A DNA stretch of 64,000 bases, taken from assembly GCF_008086165.1 (NCBI RefSeq), contig NZ_VSKL01000001.1, positions 186,001 to 250,000 on the forward strand. Direction: 5' to 3'. Made by a program: the position numbers and the translations under genes. This stretch comes from Algorimicrobium algoritergicola. Its GTDB lineage: Bacteria; Bacteroidota; Bacteroidia; Flavobacteriales; Flavobacteriaceae. A model generated the notes under the pieces. That model was not told the origin of the DNA and did not search any database. It saw only the letters and a program-made list of their open reading frames with translations. This document shows, piece by piece, positions 51,033 to 59,520 of this stretch (positions are counted from its first letter, which is position 1; every line of letters begins with the position of its first letter).

Positions 51033-51782
51033 ATGAAAGTGAAAACAATTTTAGTATCTCAACCAGAACCTAAAATAGAAAATTCGCCATATTTTGATCT
51101 TCAGGAAAAGCAAAAAGTAAAGATCGACTTTAGACCATTTATACATGTTGAAGGAGTTGATGCCAAGGAGATTAGACAACAAAAGGTTGATTTATCTAAA
51201 TACACAGCAATTATATTAACGAGCAGAAATTCTGTAGATCACTTTTTTAGAGTGGCTGATGAAATGCGCTTTAAAGTTCCAGATAGCATGAAATATTTCT
51301 GTCAGTCTGAAGCTGTTGCTTATTACCTTCAAAAATATGTAGTTTACAGAAAACGAAAAATTTATGTTGGGAAACGCAATTTTGCTGATTTATCTCCTTT
51401 GATAAAAAAATATAAAGGCGAATCCTTTTTACTACCAACAACCGATAAATTAAAACCTGAAGTTCCTGAAACATTAAATGCTTTAAATGTCGAATGGAAA
51501 GAAGCTGTTTTTTACAAAACGGTTATTAGTGATTTATCTGATTTAGCAAATGTATATTACGATATATTAGTGTTTTTTAGTCCTTCAGGAATTGAATCTT
51601 TATTTCATAATTTCCCAGACTTTAAACAAAACGAGACGCGTATAGCTGTTTTTGGAAGCACAACTATCAAAGCTGTTGAAGAACATGGGTTGCGTGTTGA
51701 TATTGCAGCACCAACGCCAGAAACACCTTCTATGACTATGGCTTTGGATAAATATATTAAGGACGTTAATAAAAAGAAATAG
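51033..51782 (+). CDS. hemD: Uroporphyrinogen-III synthase
   Basis: A 249-residue two-domain protein typical of Bacteroidota HemD: VKTILVSQPEPKIENSPY, YTAIILTSRNSVDHFF, FCQSEAVAYYL, then ILVFFSPSGIESLF and AVFGSTTIKAVEEHGL. It closes the tetrapyrrole ring in haem synthesis. Sequence identity within the family is low, but the order of these blocks is diagnostic. It follows DUF4271 by 24 nt and ends before a bidirectional terminator. Confidence 0.92.
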   Translation: MKVKTILVSQPEPKIENSPYFDLQEKQKVKIDFRPFIHVEGVDAKEIRQQKVDLSKYTAIILTSRNSVDHFFRVADEMRFKVPDSMKYFCQSEAVAYYLQKYVVYRKRKIYVGKRNFADLSPLIKKYKGESFLLPTTDKLKPEVPETLNALNVEWKEAVFYKTVISDLSDLANVYYDILVFFSPSGIESLFHNFPDFKQNETRIAVFGSTTIKAVEEHGLRVDIAAPTPETPSMTMALDKYIKDVNKKK

Positions 51783-51796
51783 ATTTTATAGTAACC

Positions 51797-51838
51797 ATAA
51801 AAAAAGCCCAATTGAAATAAATCAACTGGGCTTTTTTA
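51797..51838. terminator. Bidirectional terminator, hemD / F5/8-like T9SS gene
   Basis: AAAAAGCCCAATTGA pairs with TCAACTGGGCTTTTT with one mismatch over a short loop, between convergent genes. Confidence 0.8.
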
Positions 51839-51855
51839 TGTTTTAGAATTCTAGT

Positions 51856-52650
51856 TTAATTAACAACTAGCTTTTTAGTAACTGTTTTTGTACTTGTAGA
51901 AACACGCATTAAATATACACCAGATGAAAGAGATGAAATATTTAATCTATTATTTCCAAAAGAAATTGTGTTAGATAAAACTAACTTTCCAGTAATATCA
52001 TAAATACCTAACTGCGTAGCTTGTTCTAAATTTGAAGAAACATTTACAGAACCTTGTGCAGGATTAGGATAGATAGAAAATACTGTTGCGTTTGCTCTTT
52101 CAACACTTAATGTTGGACCTGTACTTGAAAAGGCTATTTCTGCAAAGCCAGTCTGCACTTCACCATGGTTTGTTAAAACTTCCATACGAATGTAAGCTGC
52201 ACTAACAGTTGCAAAAGTAGCTGTTTCTGGACCAGCAATATTCGTTAAAACCTGTGCAAAAGCTGTTGGAGCTCCTGGGATTAAAGTGTAAGTTATATTA
52301 TCAAGTGAATAATAGAAATTAACTGCGTTAACGCCAACTTGGGGATCAGGACCACCACCATTTTGATTCCAAAAAGACAAACCCACTACATCGTAGGTAT
52401 TACCTAAATCAAAATCAATAGTTCCTGTAACTGTAGTAGCAACAAAACTATTTGCTCCATCCGTGGCAACATGGTTTGACGTTAAACTAGCAGGTGTTTC
52501 TAAACCCGAACCATTGTAGGTGTTTACAACATCAGTACCATAATCAGCAACAAAGGTTGTCGTGGCAGAAACAGGATTTACTACAATTTGAGCTTGTAGT
52601 TGTAGAAAGGAAGCAATAAAAATTGCTAATAAATAAGTAATTTTTTTCAT
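51856..52650 (-). CDS. T9SS protein with discoidin (F5/8 type C)-like domain
   Basis: A 264-residue secreted protein. Signal peptide to about residue 20 (FLQLQAQ). Residues 25-175 resemble a galactose-binding/discoidin fold: VATDGANSFVATTVTGTIDF, LGNTYDVVGLSFWNQNGG, VNFYYSLDNITYTLI, AAYIRMEVLTNHG. A type A sorting domain ends it (FSIYPNPAQGSVNVSS, GVYLMRVSTSTKTVTKKLVVN region). It probably binds a carbohydrate or protein at the cell surface; ligand unknown. Confidence 0.82.
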   Translation of the reverse strand: MKKITYLLAIFIASFLQLQAQIVVNPVSATTTFVADYGTDVVNTYNGSGLETPASLTSNHVATDGANSFVATTVTGTIDFDLGNTYDVVGLSFWNQNGGGPDPQVGVNAVNFYYSLDNITYTLIPGAPTAFAQVLTNIAGPETATFATVSAAYIRMEVLTNHGEVQTGFAEIAFSSTGPTLSVERANATVFSIYPNPAQGSVNVSSNLEQATQLGIYDITGKLVLSNTISFGNNRLNISSLSSGVYLMRVSTSTKTVTKKLVVN

Positions 52651-52752
52651 AAAAAAATAGGTTTAAATTTGAGTGTAAAACTACAATTTTAAACCTATTC
52701 AAACAAGTAAAATAATAATATTAACGAACCAAAATTATTGGCTCGCAGATTG

Positions 52753-54366
52753 TTACGATCTTACTTTTGGAGCACCAGCCATAATTTCAGCATTGGCAAA
52801 CTCCTCAAATTTCTTGAAATTCTCTTTAAATGAATCCGCTAATTTATTAGCTGTTTTATAATATCCTTCGTCATTATTCCATGATTTTCTAGGACTTAAT
52901 ACTTCTGTTGGTACATTCGGGCAAACTTTTGGTTGCTGAACACCAAATACAGAATGCTCATGGTAGTTGTCTTTATTGGCAGCCTCTAAACTTCCATCCA
53001 TGGCAGCCGTTATCATGGCGCGTGTATATTTTAATTTCATGCGCGATCCAACGCCATAAGGTCCGCCTGTCCAGCCTGTATTTACCAACCAAACGTTTAC
53101 ACCAGCTTCTTGCATTTTTTTACTTAACATTTCAGCATATTTTGTTGGGTGCAACGGCATAAATGGCGCGCCAAAACAAGCTGAAAAACTTGGTACCGGT
53201 TCGTCAATACCTGCTTCTGTTCCAGCAACTTTAGCAGTATAACCAGAAATAAAATGGTAAGCTGCTTGACCTGGTGTTAATTTAGAAATTGGAGGCAAAA
53301 CACCAAAGGCATCTGCCGTTAAAAAGAAAATATTTTTAGGATCCTCACCAATTGATGGCACTTGAATATTATCAATATGCTCTATTGGGTAACTAACTCG
53401 TGTATTTTGCGTAATAGATATGTCTTCAAAATCTACATGACCATCCTTGTCCATGATGACGTTTTCAAGTATGGCTCCTGGCTTAATAGCATTAAAAATA
53501 TCAGGTTCATTTTCAGCTGAAAGATTAATTACTTTCGCATAACAACCACCTTCAAAATTAAAAACGGTATTTTCTTTCGTCCACCCATGCTCATCATCGC
53601 CAATTAATCTACGATTAGGATCAGCAGAAAGTGTTGTTTTTCCAGTCCCGGATAATCCGAAGAAAATAGCTGTATCACCATCTTTACCAACATTAGCACT
53701 ACAGTGCATTGGCAAGGTGTTTTTAAATACGGGTAAAATAAAGTTTAAAGCAGAGAAAATTCCTTTTTTAATTTCACCTGTATAGCCTGTTCCACCAATT
53801 AAAGCAATTTTTCGCGTAAAATCTAAAATTGCAAAATTGTGTTGACGTGTTCCATCTTCATCTGGAACTGACATAAATCCTGGTGCATTAACAATAGTCC
53901 ATTCTGGCTTAAAATTTTCAAGTTCAGAAACTTCTGGTCTTAAAAACATATTTTGGGCAAACATATTGCTCCAAGGGAATTCTGTAATAACACGAATATT
54001 TAATCGGTATTTATCATCTGCACAAGCATAGCTATCTCTAACAAAGACTTCTTTTTCGGATAAATAATCGGTTACTTTATTATATAATTTTTCGAAAGCA
54101 TCAGATTCGAAAGGGATATTAATGTTTCCCCACCAAACGCGATCTTCGGTAATTGAATCTTTAACAATAAATCGGTCTTTAGGGGAACGTCCTGTAAATT
54201 CACCTGTATTAACAGCTAAAGCACCTGATGATGCTTCAACGCCTTGACCCTTTTCAATTGTAAGCTTGTGTAGTTGTTCTGAAGATAATTGATATTGAAC
54301 TTTAGCATTTTTAATTCCATATTTTTCTAATGAAATTGTATTTGATGCTTGAGTATGATCTATCAT
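52753..54366 (-). CDS. pckA: Phosphoenolpyruvate carboxykinase (ATP)
   Basis: A 537-residue enzyme of normal length. The P-loop is GLSGTGKTTLS, with GDDEHGW and NFEGGCYAK (metal and substrate) following, and GRSPKDRF near the N-terminus is the oxaloacetate/PEP site region. It makes PEP from oxaloacetate using ATP, the first step of gluconeogenesis. It is single, with a TAATTTTG box about 24 nt before the start. Confidence 0.97.
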   Translation of the reverse strand: MIDHTQASNTISLEKYGIKNAKVQYQLSSEQLHKLTIEKGQGVEASSGALAVNTGEFTGRSPKDRFIVKDSITEDRVWWGNINIPFESDAFEKLYNKVTDYLSEKEVFVRDSYACADDKYRLNIRVITEFPWSNMFAQNMFLRPEVSELENFKPEWTIVNAPGFMSVPDEDGTRQHNFAILDFTRKIALIGGTGYTGEIKKGIFSALNFILPVFKNTLPMHCSANVGKDGDTAIFFGLSGTGKTTLSADPNRRLIGDDEHGWTKENTVFNFEGGCYAKVINLSAENEPDIFNAIKPGAILENVIMDKDGHVDFEDISITQNTRVSYPIEHIDNIQVPSIGEDPKNIFFLTADAFGVLPPISKLTPGQAAYHFISGYTAKVAGTEAGIDEPVPSFSACFGAPFMPLHPTKYAEMLSKKMQEAGVNVWLVNTGWTGGPYGVGSRMKLKYTRAMITAAMDGSLEAANKDNYHEHSVFGVQQPKVCPNVPTEVLSPRKSWNNDEGYYKTANKLADSFKENFKKFEEFANAEIMAGAPKVRS

Positions 54367-54389
54367 AATAATTTGTGTTGTTTATTATA

Positions 54390-54397
54390 CAAAATTA
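54390..54397 (-). promoter_or_regulatory. -7 box of pckA
   Basis: The minus strand reads TAATTTTG, TAnnTTTG, 24 nt before the ATG at 54366. Confidence 0.45.
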
Positions 54398-54419
54398 AAC
54401 ATTATTTTATTCTATGCAC

Positions 54420-54821
54420 TTAATTTTTAGAAATATCAGTCCTATTTTTCAAAAACTTTATTAACAATAGGAGCCATGAAATAATTAGCAATAATCCGCC
54501 AATTGGTGTAATAAAGGCAATAGCCTTAAAATTAAAAGCGGTTAAACTATTAGTTGCCAAGCCATATATTGAACCTGAAAACAATAGCACACCAAATAAG
54601 ATTAAATAAAAAATAATTTGTTTTGTTTTAGCATTGACAGTAGATGACGTTCCTAAAAAAAGCAAGAATAAAGCATGATACATTTGATAACGTACACCTG
54701 TTTCAAATGTTGCAATTTGTTCTGGTGCAATTAACGACTGGAGTCCATGCGCTCCAAATGCACCCAAAATTACAGCTGTCAGCCCTAAAAATGCACCTAA
54801 ACTTAATATCTTGCTGTTCAT
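54420..54821 (-). CDS. DUF423 membrane protein
   Basis: A 133-residue membrane protein with four hydrophobic segments. LGAFGAHGLQSLIAPEQI and FETGVRYQMYHALFLLFLG are the conserved DUF423 signature. Function unknown. It lies upstream of pckA on the same strand with 53 nt between; co-transcription is possible. Confidence 0.92.
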   Translation of the reverse strand: MNSKILSLGAFLGLTAVILGAFGAHGLQSLIAPEQIATFETGVRYQMYHALFLLFLGTSSTVNAKTKQIIFYLILFGVLLFSGSIYGLATNSLTAFNFKAIAFITPIGGLLLIISWLLLLIKFLKNRTDISKN

Positions 54822-54862
54822 ATTATTTTGTGAATTGAGTTTTTATAACAATTACTATTTCT

Positions 54863-54870
54863 TACTTTCG
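54863..54870 (+). promoter_or_regulatory. -7-like box of the saccharopine dehydrogenase-like gene
   Basis: TACTTTCG, one base off TAnnTTTG, 30 nt before the ATG at 54901. Confidence 0.4.
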
Positions 54871-54900
54871 TGACAACAAAAATACTCAACATATTTCATT

Positions 54901-56265
54901 ATGCGAAAGATATTACTCATTGGTGCTGGAAAATCCGCATCTTACCTTATAAAGTACTTACTTGAAAAATCTGATAAAGAAAATTTATTAATTATTGTAG
55001 GCGATGTAAATTTTACAAACGCCAAAAAATTAATCAATAATCACGAAAATGCTCAAGCAATTATGCTGGACGTTTTTGATAAAGAATCGCGCCAAAATGC
55101 CATTCAGAATTGTGACATTGTTATCTCTATGCTACCTGCTCGCTTCCATATTGAAGTAGCTCGCGACTGTATTACCTTCAATAAAAATATGGTAACAGCC
55201 TCGTACATCAGTGATGAGATGCAAAACCTGGATAAAGCAGCACGCGATAAAGGTTTAATTTTTATGAATGAAATTGGTGTAGATCCTGGTATTGACCACA
55301 TGAGCGCCATGCATGTTATTGATAGAATTCGTGATGCTGGTGGAACCTTGATTCTTTTTGAATCGTTTACTGGTGGTTTGGTAGCTCCCGAAAGCGACAA
55401 TAATTTATGGAATTACAAATTTACTTGGAACCCAAGGAACGTAGTAGTAGCCGGGCAAGGTGGCGCTGCTAAATTTTTGCAAGAAGGCACATACAAATAC
55501 ATTCCGTATAACCGATTATTTAGAAGAACAGAATTTTTAGATGTTGAAGGATATGGCCGTTTTGAAGGTTATGCCAATCGTGATTCCCTAAAGTATCAAT
55601 CTGTTTACGGGTTAAATAGTGTGAAAACATTATATAGAGGAACCATGCGTCGTGTAGGCTTCAGTCGTGCTTGGAACATGTTTGTTCAATTAGGAATGAC
55701 CGATGATAGCTATACCATTGATGATAGTGAAAACATGAGCTATCGCGATTTTGTAAATGCCTTTTTACCGTATAGCCCAACGGATTCTGTTGAATTAAAA
55801 TTCCGCCATGCTTTAAAAATTGATCAGGATGATATTGTTTGGGATAAAATTCTAGAATTAGATATTTTAAATAGCAAGAAACGTGTTGAATTGAAAAAAG
55901 CAACACCTGCGCAAATTCTTCAAAAAATCCTGATGGATAGTTGGACATTAGAAGAAGATGATAAGGACATGATTGTTATGTACCATAAGTTTGGTTATGA
56001 ATTAGATGGCAAACAACATCAAATAGATTCAACCATGGTAACTATTGGTGAAGATCAAACGTACACAGCAATGGCTAAAACCGTTGGCCTTCCTGTTGCT
56101 ATTGCAACGTTAGCTATTTTAAACGAAACAATAACGACGCCTGGTGTGCAAATGCCTATTACCAAAGAAGTTTATGGACCAATTTTACAAGAATTGGAAA
56201 CCTATGGTATTGCGTTTACAGAAACTGAAGTGCCATATTTAGGATATAACCCGCTAAATTTATAA
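54901..56265 (+). CDS. Saccharopine dehydrogenase family protein (reductase)
   Basis: A 454-residue protein. Rossmann motif ILLIGAGKSASYLIKYLLEK, DIVISMLPARFHIEVARDC, then EIGVDPGIDHMSAMHVIDRI and SFTGGLVAPESDNNLWNYK match saccharopine reductases/LYS9-like enzymes. These act in lysine metabolism; the flavobacterial homologues may run lysine breakdown. The Lrp-type regulator encoded 30 nt later supports an amino-acid role. Confidence 0.9.
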   Translation: MRKILLIGAGKSASYLIKYLLEKSDKENLLIIVGDVNFTNAKKLINNHENAQAIMLDVFDKESRQNAIQNCDIVISMLPARFHIEVARDCITFNKNMVTASYISDEMQNLDKAARDKGLIFMNEIGVDPGIDHMSAMHVIDRIRDAGGTLILFESFTGGLVAPESDNNLWNYKFTWNPRNVVVAGQGGAAKFLQEGTYKYIPYNRLFRRTEFLDVEGYGRFEGYANRDSLKYQSVYGLNSVKTLYRGTMRRVGFSRAWNMFVQLGMTDDSYTIDDSENMSYRDFVNAFLPYSPTDSVELKFRHALKIDQDDIVWDKILELDILNSKKRVELKKATPAQILQKILMDSWTLEEDDKDMIVMYHKFGYELDGKQHQIDSTMVTIGEDQTYTAMAKTVGLPVAIATLAILNETITTPGVQMPITKEVYGPILQELETYGIAFTETEVPYLGYNPLNL

Positions 56266-56295
56266 GCGCTTTTTGCACTTGTAATTTTCTGATTC

Positions 56296-56766
56296 ATGAA
56301 AATAAACAATAAGGAAATAACTATTGATGGTATAGATAAAACCATTTTACGAGCTTTAATGAGCGATGCCAGAACACCTGTTTTGGAAATTGCACGAGAA
56401 GTAGGTATTTCTGGAGCAGCAATTCATCAACGGCTTCGGAAGCTTGAAAAATCAGGAATTATTTCAGGCTCTAAATTTGTAATAAACCCGAAAGTATTGG
56501 GTTATACAACCATGGCTTTTATTGGTATTTACTTGGATAAAGCCATGAGCAATCCGGAAGCTGTGAAGCAGTTACAAAAAATTCCTGAAGTATTGGAATG
56601 CCATTATACTACAGGAAACTGGAGTATTTTCATTAAAATACTCTGTAAGGATAATGAGCATTTAATGCATTTACTGAATAAGGATATCCAATCCATTTCA
56701 GGTGTTTCCAGAACAGAAACCTTTATTTCTTTGAATCAGCAAATTGACAGACAAATTAAAATATAA
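56296..56766 (+). CDS. Lrp/AsnC family transcriptional regulator
   Basis: A 156-residue regulator. The HTH is IDKTILRALMSDARTPVLEI, then AREVGISGAAIHQRLRKLEK. The C-terminal RAM domain (ILECHYTTGNWSIFIKILCK-like region) binds amino acids. It lies 30 nt after the saccharopine dehydrogenase-like gene on the same strand, so it probably senses lysine or a related amino acid and controls that gene; inference from position. A bidirectional terminator follows. Confidence 0.94.
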   Translation: MKINNKEITIDGIDKTILRALMSDARTPVLEIAREVGISGAAIHQRLRKLEKSGIISGSKFVINPKVLGYTTMAFIGIYLDKAMSNPEAVKQLQKIPEVLECHYTTGNWSIFIKILCKDNEHLMHLLNKDIQSISGVSRTETFISLNQQIDRQIKI

Positions 56767-56797
56767 AAAAAGCTCCTGAACAATCAGGAGCTTTTTC
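56767..56797. terminator. Bidirectional terminator after lrp
   Basis: AGCTCCTGA (56771-56779) pairs with TCAGGAGCT (56784-56792) over ACAA, flanked by A- and T-runs. Confidence 0.85.
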
Positions 56798-56815
56798 AAT
56801 TTAGCCATGTCAGCT

Positions 56816-57643
56816 TTATTTAATAAGTATTTTTTTTGTTAAAACGCCTTTTTCAGAAGTAATAGACATAAAGTACATGCCAGAAGCTAATTCAGATCTC
56901 AAATCTAGCTTTTTATCTGTTGTTATTCCATATAAATTATAACTACTAACAACACGGCCATGTAAATCTGTAATATTTACTTTTTCTAAAGCAACACCAG
57001 AATTTCTAATCGTAATATTCCCATTAGATGGATTTGGATAAACATGAATTTTTTCACTTAGCTCAAAGCTATTAGTACCCAATGTAGTACCAACTGTGAT
57101 ATTAAAATTATGAAATCCAAAATCGTTCAATTCACCACTACCATCATCATCATGCGGTGTAATTTTAAAATTAGCAATATTAGTGGCATTTGTCATATTT
57201 GATGGTGTTATGGTTCCAAAACCAACAGGATATTCTGTGTTTGGACTAATTTCAAAATCATCTTGATTTTCCAGAGAAATATCTCCCACTCCAAGAGTAT
57301 CATAATCCAAGCTATTTAGCGTAAAGCTAAACGGGTCATTGTTTTTGGTTAGACTTATTACATAAGGTTGGTCTAGTACCGGCCCACCACTTCCAATATA
57401 TACTATTAAATCACCACCTCCAACATCATCTAGTGTTTCAAGTCCTGGGTGATTAATTAATAAAACATAACTATCTGCTCCTTGGGTAATAGTTTCGGTC
57501 ATAACATCTGCAGCATCATCTATTACGGTATCAATAGTGAATATTAAATTTTGAGCGGTTGCCGAATAACTTACTAGCAACATTATACAACAAAGCAGCA
57601 TACCTTTGGAGATTGCATTCTTAAAAATGTCGTTTTTTTTCAT
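56816..57643 (-). CDS. T9SS-secreted protein of unknown function
   Basis: A 275-residue protein. Signal peptide to about residue 31 (VSYSATAQN). Residues 32-190 are a beta-rich domain without a family match that I recognise (ADSYVLLINHPGLETLDDVG, DFEISPNTEYPVGFGTIT). The C-terminal 75 residues form a type A sorting domain (KIHVYPNPSNGNITIRNSG, ASGMYFMSITSEKGVLTKK). Probably outer-surface. It follows the tail-collar pseudogene on the same strand with a plus-oriented hairpin between. Confidence 0.78.
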   Translation of the reverse strand: MKKNDIFKNAISKGMLLCCIMLLVSYSATAQNLIFTIDTVIDDAADVMTETITQGADSYVLLINHPGLETLDDVGGGDLIVYIGSGGPVLDQPYVISLTKNNDPFSFTLNSLDYDTLGVGDISLENQDDFEISPNTEYPVGFGTITPSNMTNATNIANFKITPHDDDGSGELNDFGFHNFNITVGTTLGTNSFELSEKIHVYPNPSNGNITIRNSGVALEKVNITDLHGRVVSSYNLYGITTDKKLDLRSELASGMYFMSITSEKGVLTKKILIK

Positions 57644-57668
57644 AATAAAAGTTTTAAAGATTAGAATT

Positions 57669-57706
57669 GGGTACTATTAAAAATTAATAGTACCCTGTTT
57701 TTTTTA
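57669..57706 (+). terminator. Hairpin with plus-strand T-run between two minus-strand genes
   Basis: GGGTACTATTAA (57669-57680) pairs with TTAATAGTACCC (57684-57695) over AAA; TGTTTTTTTT follows on the plus strand. Good terminator form, but in the plus direction no gene precedes it. Confidence 0.6.
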
Positions 57707-57711
57707 TAATA

Positions 57712-58234
57712 TTAACTTCTAGATGGATAAATCCCTTCTAAAGCAATGATGCAATTAACTGCTTGATAAGGCTGCACATTATTGTGGGGCAAACTACCAC
57801 AGCTTTACCAACAACAACGCTATACGCGGCCATTTTTGCGTTTGGTTCTGTGGCATACACACCACATTGTGCATTGTACGCGTTTATTGGGTCTGGTTCA
57901 ACACCAGCGCGTGGCGGAGGATTAACGGCCTGAACTACACCAGTGTGATTGTGTTCTCGAATTTGAGTCGCATTACGTGTTACTTTTGCTTCTCCTGCTT
58001 TTTGACCTAAATTTACAACAGGTAATCCTGGCCCACTACCTTGGTGAACGGCCACTCTACCCCTTAAATCTGGCAAACCAAAAGTTGTTCTGCCATCACC
58101 ACCATAGGTGGTACCTAAAAGTGAAAATAGCGCATTGTATTGGGAAATTGCTAATAATTGTCCGTCGCCGAATGACCAACCTCTTGGCGAAAAATCACCT
58201 CCAAACATTGAATTTGTATCATAAATTGATCCAT
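57712..58234 (-). pseudogene. Tail-collar (MdpB-type) protein gene with two apparent single-base deletions
   Basis: The central frame (58208 to 57738) encodes a phage-tail-collar-like protein: MFGGDFSPRGWSFGDGQLL, LFSLLGTTYGGDGRTTFGLP, DLRGRVAVHQG. Its start and end are wrong for the family. Upstream, in another frame, ATG 58234 begins MDQF; adding one T in the T-run near 58221-58224 gives MDQFYDTNS joined to MFGGDF, the family spacing. Near 57799-57800 the frame is lost again: restoring one G gives GKAGGSLPHNNVQPYQAVN and ending IALEGIYPSRS, stop at 57712. A TATCTTTG promoter box lies at 58267-58274. Either a recent pseudogene or two sequencing errors. Confidence 0.8.
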
Positions 58235-58266
58235 AATAAAAATATTTAATTGATTAACAATAAATC

Positions 58267-58274
58267 AAAGATAC
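58267..58274 (-). promoter_or_regulatory. -7 box of the tail-collar gene
   Basis: The minus strand reads TATCTTTG, perfect, 33 nt before the MDQF start at 58234. An intact promoter fits recent loss or an assembly error rather than old decay. Confidence 0.5.
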
Positions 58275-58412
58275 TGATTATCAGTTAGTTAAAAGAGGGC
58301 GCTTATACGCGAAGTGGGAACCGAGTAGAAACCCCTGTTTTCTTTTTTTTACATAAGTTTGTTGAAAATAACCTGTAGATTTAGTGGCTATTAATCAATA
58401 TTATTTTAAATT

Positions 58413-58856
58413 ATGAAAGCAAAACCAATTGACATTAATGATGCTATTGCCTATGCAAAAAAATGGCAAGGCGAAAACAAAAATCATGCGAAAGCATTTC
58501 TAATTCCCGCAAACGACTTGATTGCTTGCTTAACAGAAATGGAAGTTTTAGTAGATAATGGCGCAGGAACATACACGGTTAAAAACGTAGACGATTCTGG
58601 CGTACGCGCATACATGGCCATAAAAAGACCAGATGGAGACCTTCCAACACCACAAACAGAAAAACTGCTAATTGTTGGCACGAAAGCTGATTGCAAAGGA
58701 ATTCACAGAGACATTGTTGAAGGCGAAAAACCGTCTAGCTGCCCTGGGAAGGACGTAGATAAAATGGTGGCAACATTAACAGGAAGTGGTGTTTTTGATT
58801 TTACAGATCCTTGTCCAAATTATTGCGACACGGACAGCCCTCTAAATAACCTTTAA
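58413..58856 (+). CDS. Unknown conserved-looking protein (147 aa), first gene of a kinase cassette
   Basis: A soluble 147-residue protein without signal peptide or membrane segment. It has an alpha/beta pattern (KAFLIPANDLIACLTEME, AGTYTVKNVDDSGVRAYMAI, EKLLIVGTKAD) and a Cys-containing end (SSCPGKD, then FTDPCPNYCDTDSPLNNL) with four Cys in the last 60 residues. I do not recognise the family. It lies 7 nt upstream of the membrane protein gene, which overlaps the kinase, which overlaps the regulator, so the four are likely one unit. It could be a ligand-carrying or metal-binding accessory of the sensor; inference. Confidence 0.75.
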   Translation: MKAKPIDINDAIAYAKKWQGENKNHAKAFLIPANDLIACLTEMEVLVDNGAGTYTVKNVDDSGVRAYMAIKRPDGDLPTPQTEKLLIVGTKADCKGIHRDIVEGEKPSSCPGKDVDKMVATLTGSGVFDFTDPCPNYCDTDSPLNNL

Positions 58857-58863
58857 AAGTGGA

Positions 58864-59520
58864 ATGAAAATATTTGATAATATTTTAAAGAATTTAAGTT
58901 TAGTATTACTATTCATGAACGTGATATTGTATGCTTACAGCTATTTGAAAGACAACAAAAGTAAAGCCCTTAAATATTTCGCGATATATTTAACGCTTAC
59001 TTTTTGTGTTTTAATTGCAAGTCTGCTAATAGTTGATTATCATGAAGTACTTCACATTAAACAAAACAATTTATTTTTATCTCATTTCTATTTTATTTTT
59101 CAATTCATATTCTTGACTCTTTTTTTTAGTCAATTGTTTAATAAAAGACAACGACGTGCTCAAAAAATTATTAGTGGCATCGTGTTTTCTGTTCTCATAA
59201 TTCAATATTCATTGAATCCAGAATTGTATTATAAATTTAATTTATTGGAAATATTTATCACATCATTTCCATTAGTTATATATTCCATTATTCACTTATA
59301 TAACGCACTAAGTAGAACAGGGAAGTATATGTATATAAATGCAGGTGTATTGATCTATTTATCTACTAGCACCTTGATATTTATTTTAGGTGATTATTTA
59401 AGCAAACTGGACAGAGACATCGCGTCAGATGCATGGTTTTTAAATAGATTATTTTACGTAGGCTATTTAACAGTAATTTTAATTGAATGGAAAAAGAGCT
59501 TATGGAGAACGAAAAATTAA
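58864..59520 (+). CDS. Multi-pass membrane protein, putative sensor component
   Basis: A 218-residue protein with about seven hydrophobic segments (about residues 10-28, 37-55, 70-95, 105-118, 125-145, 158-175 and 190-205). No catalytic motif is visible. The last residues IEWKKSLWRTKN are basic and cytoplasmic by the positive-inside rule. It looks like a stand-alone 7TM-type sensing module. Its end overlaps the kinase start by up to 34 nt, so translation is coupled and the two proteins probably form a complex. No family name assigned. Confidence 0.78.
   Translation: MKIFDNILKNLSLVLLFMNVILYAYSYLKDNKSKALKYFAIYLTLTFCVLIASLLIVDYHEVLHIKQNNLFLSHFYFIFQFIFLTLFFSQLFNKRQRRAQKIISGIVFSVLIIQYSLNPELYYKFNLLEIFITSFPLVIYSIIHLYNALSRTGKYMYINAGVLIYLSTSTLIFILGDYLSKLDRDIASDAWFLNRLFYVGYLTVILIEWKKSLWRTKN

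Noticed and set aside
57977-58249. 90-codon plus-strand frame starting with a Leu run
   Set aside because: Antisense to the tail-collar gene whose protein signature is clear on the other strand.
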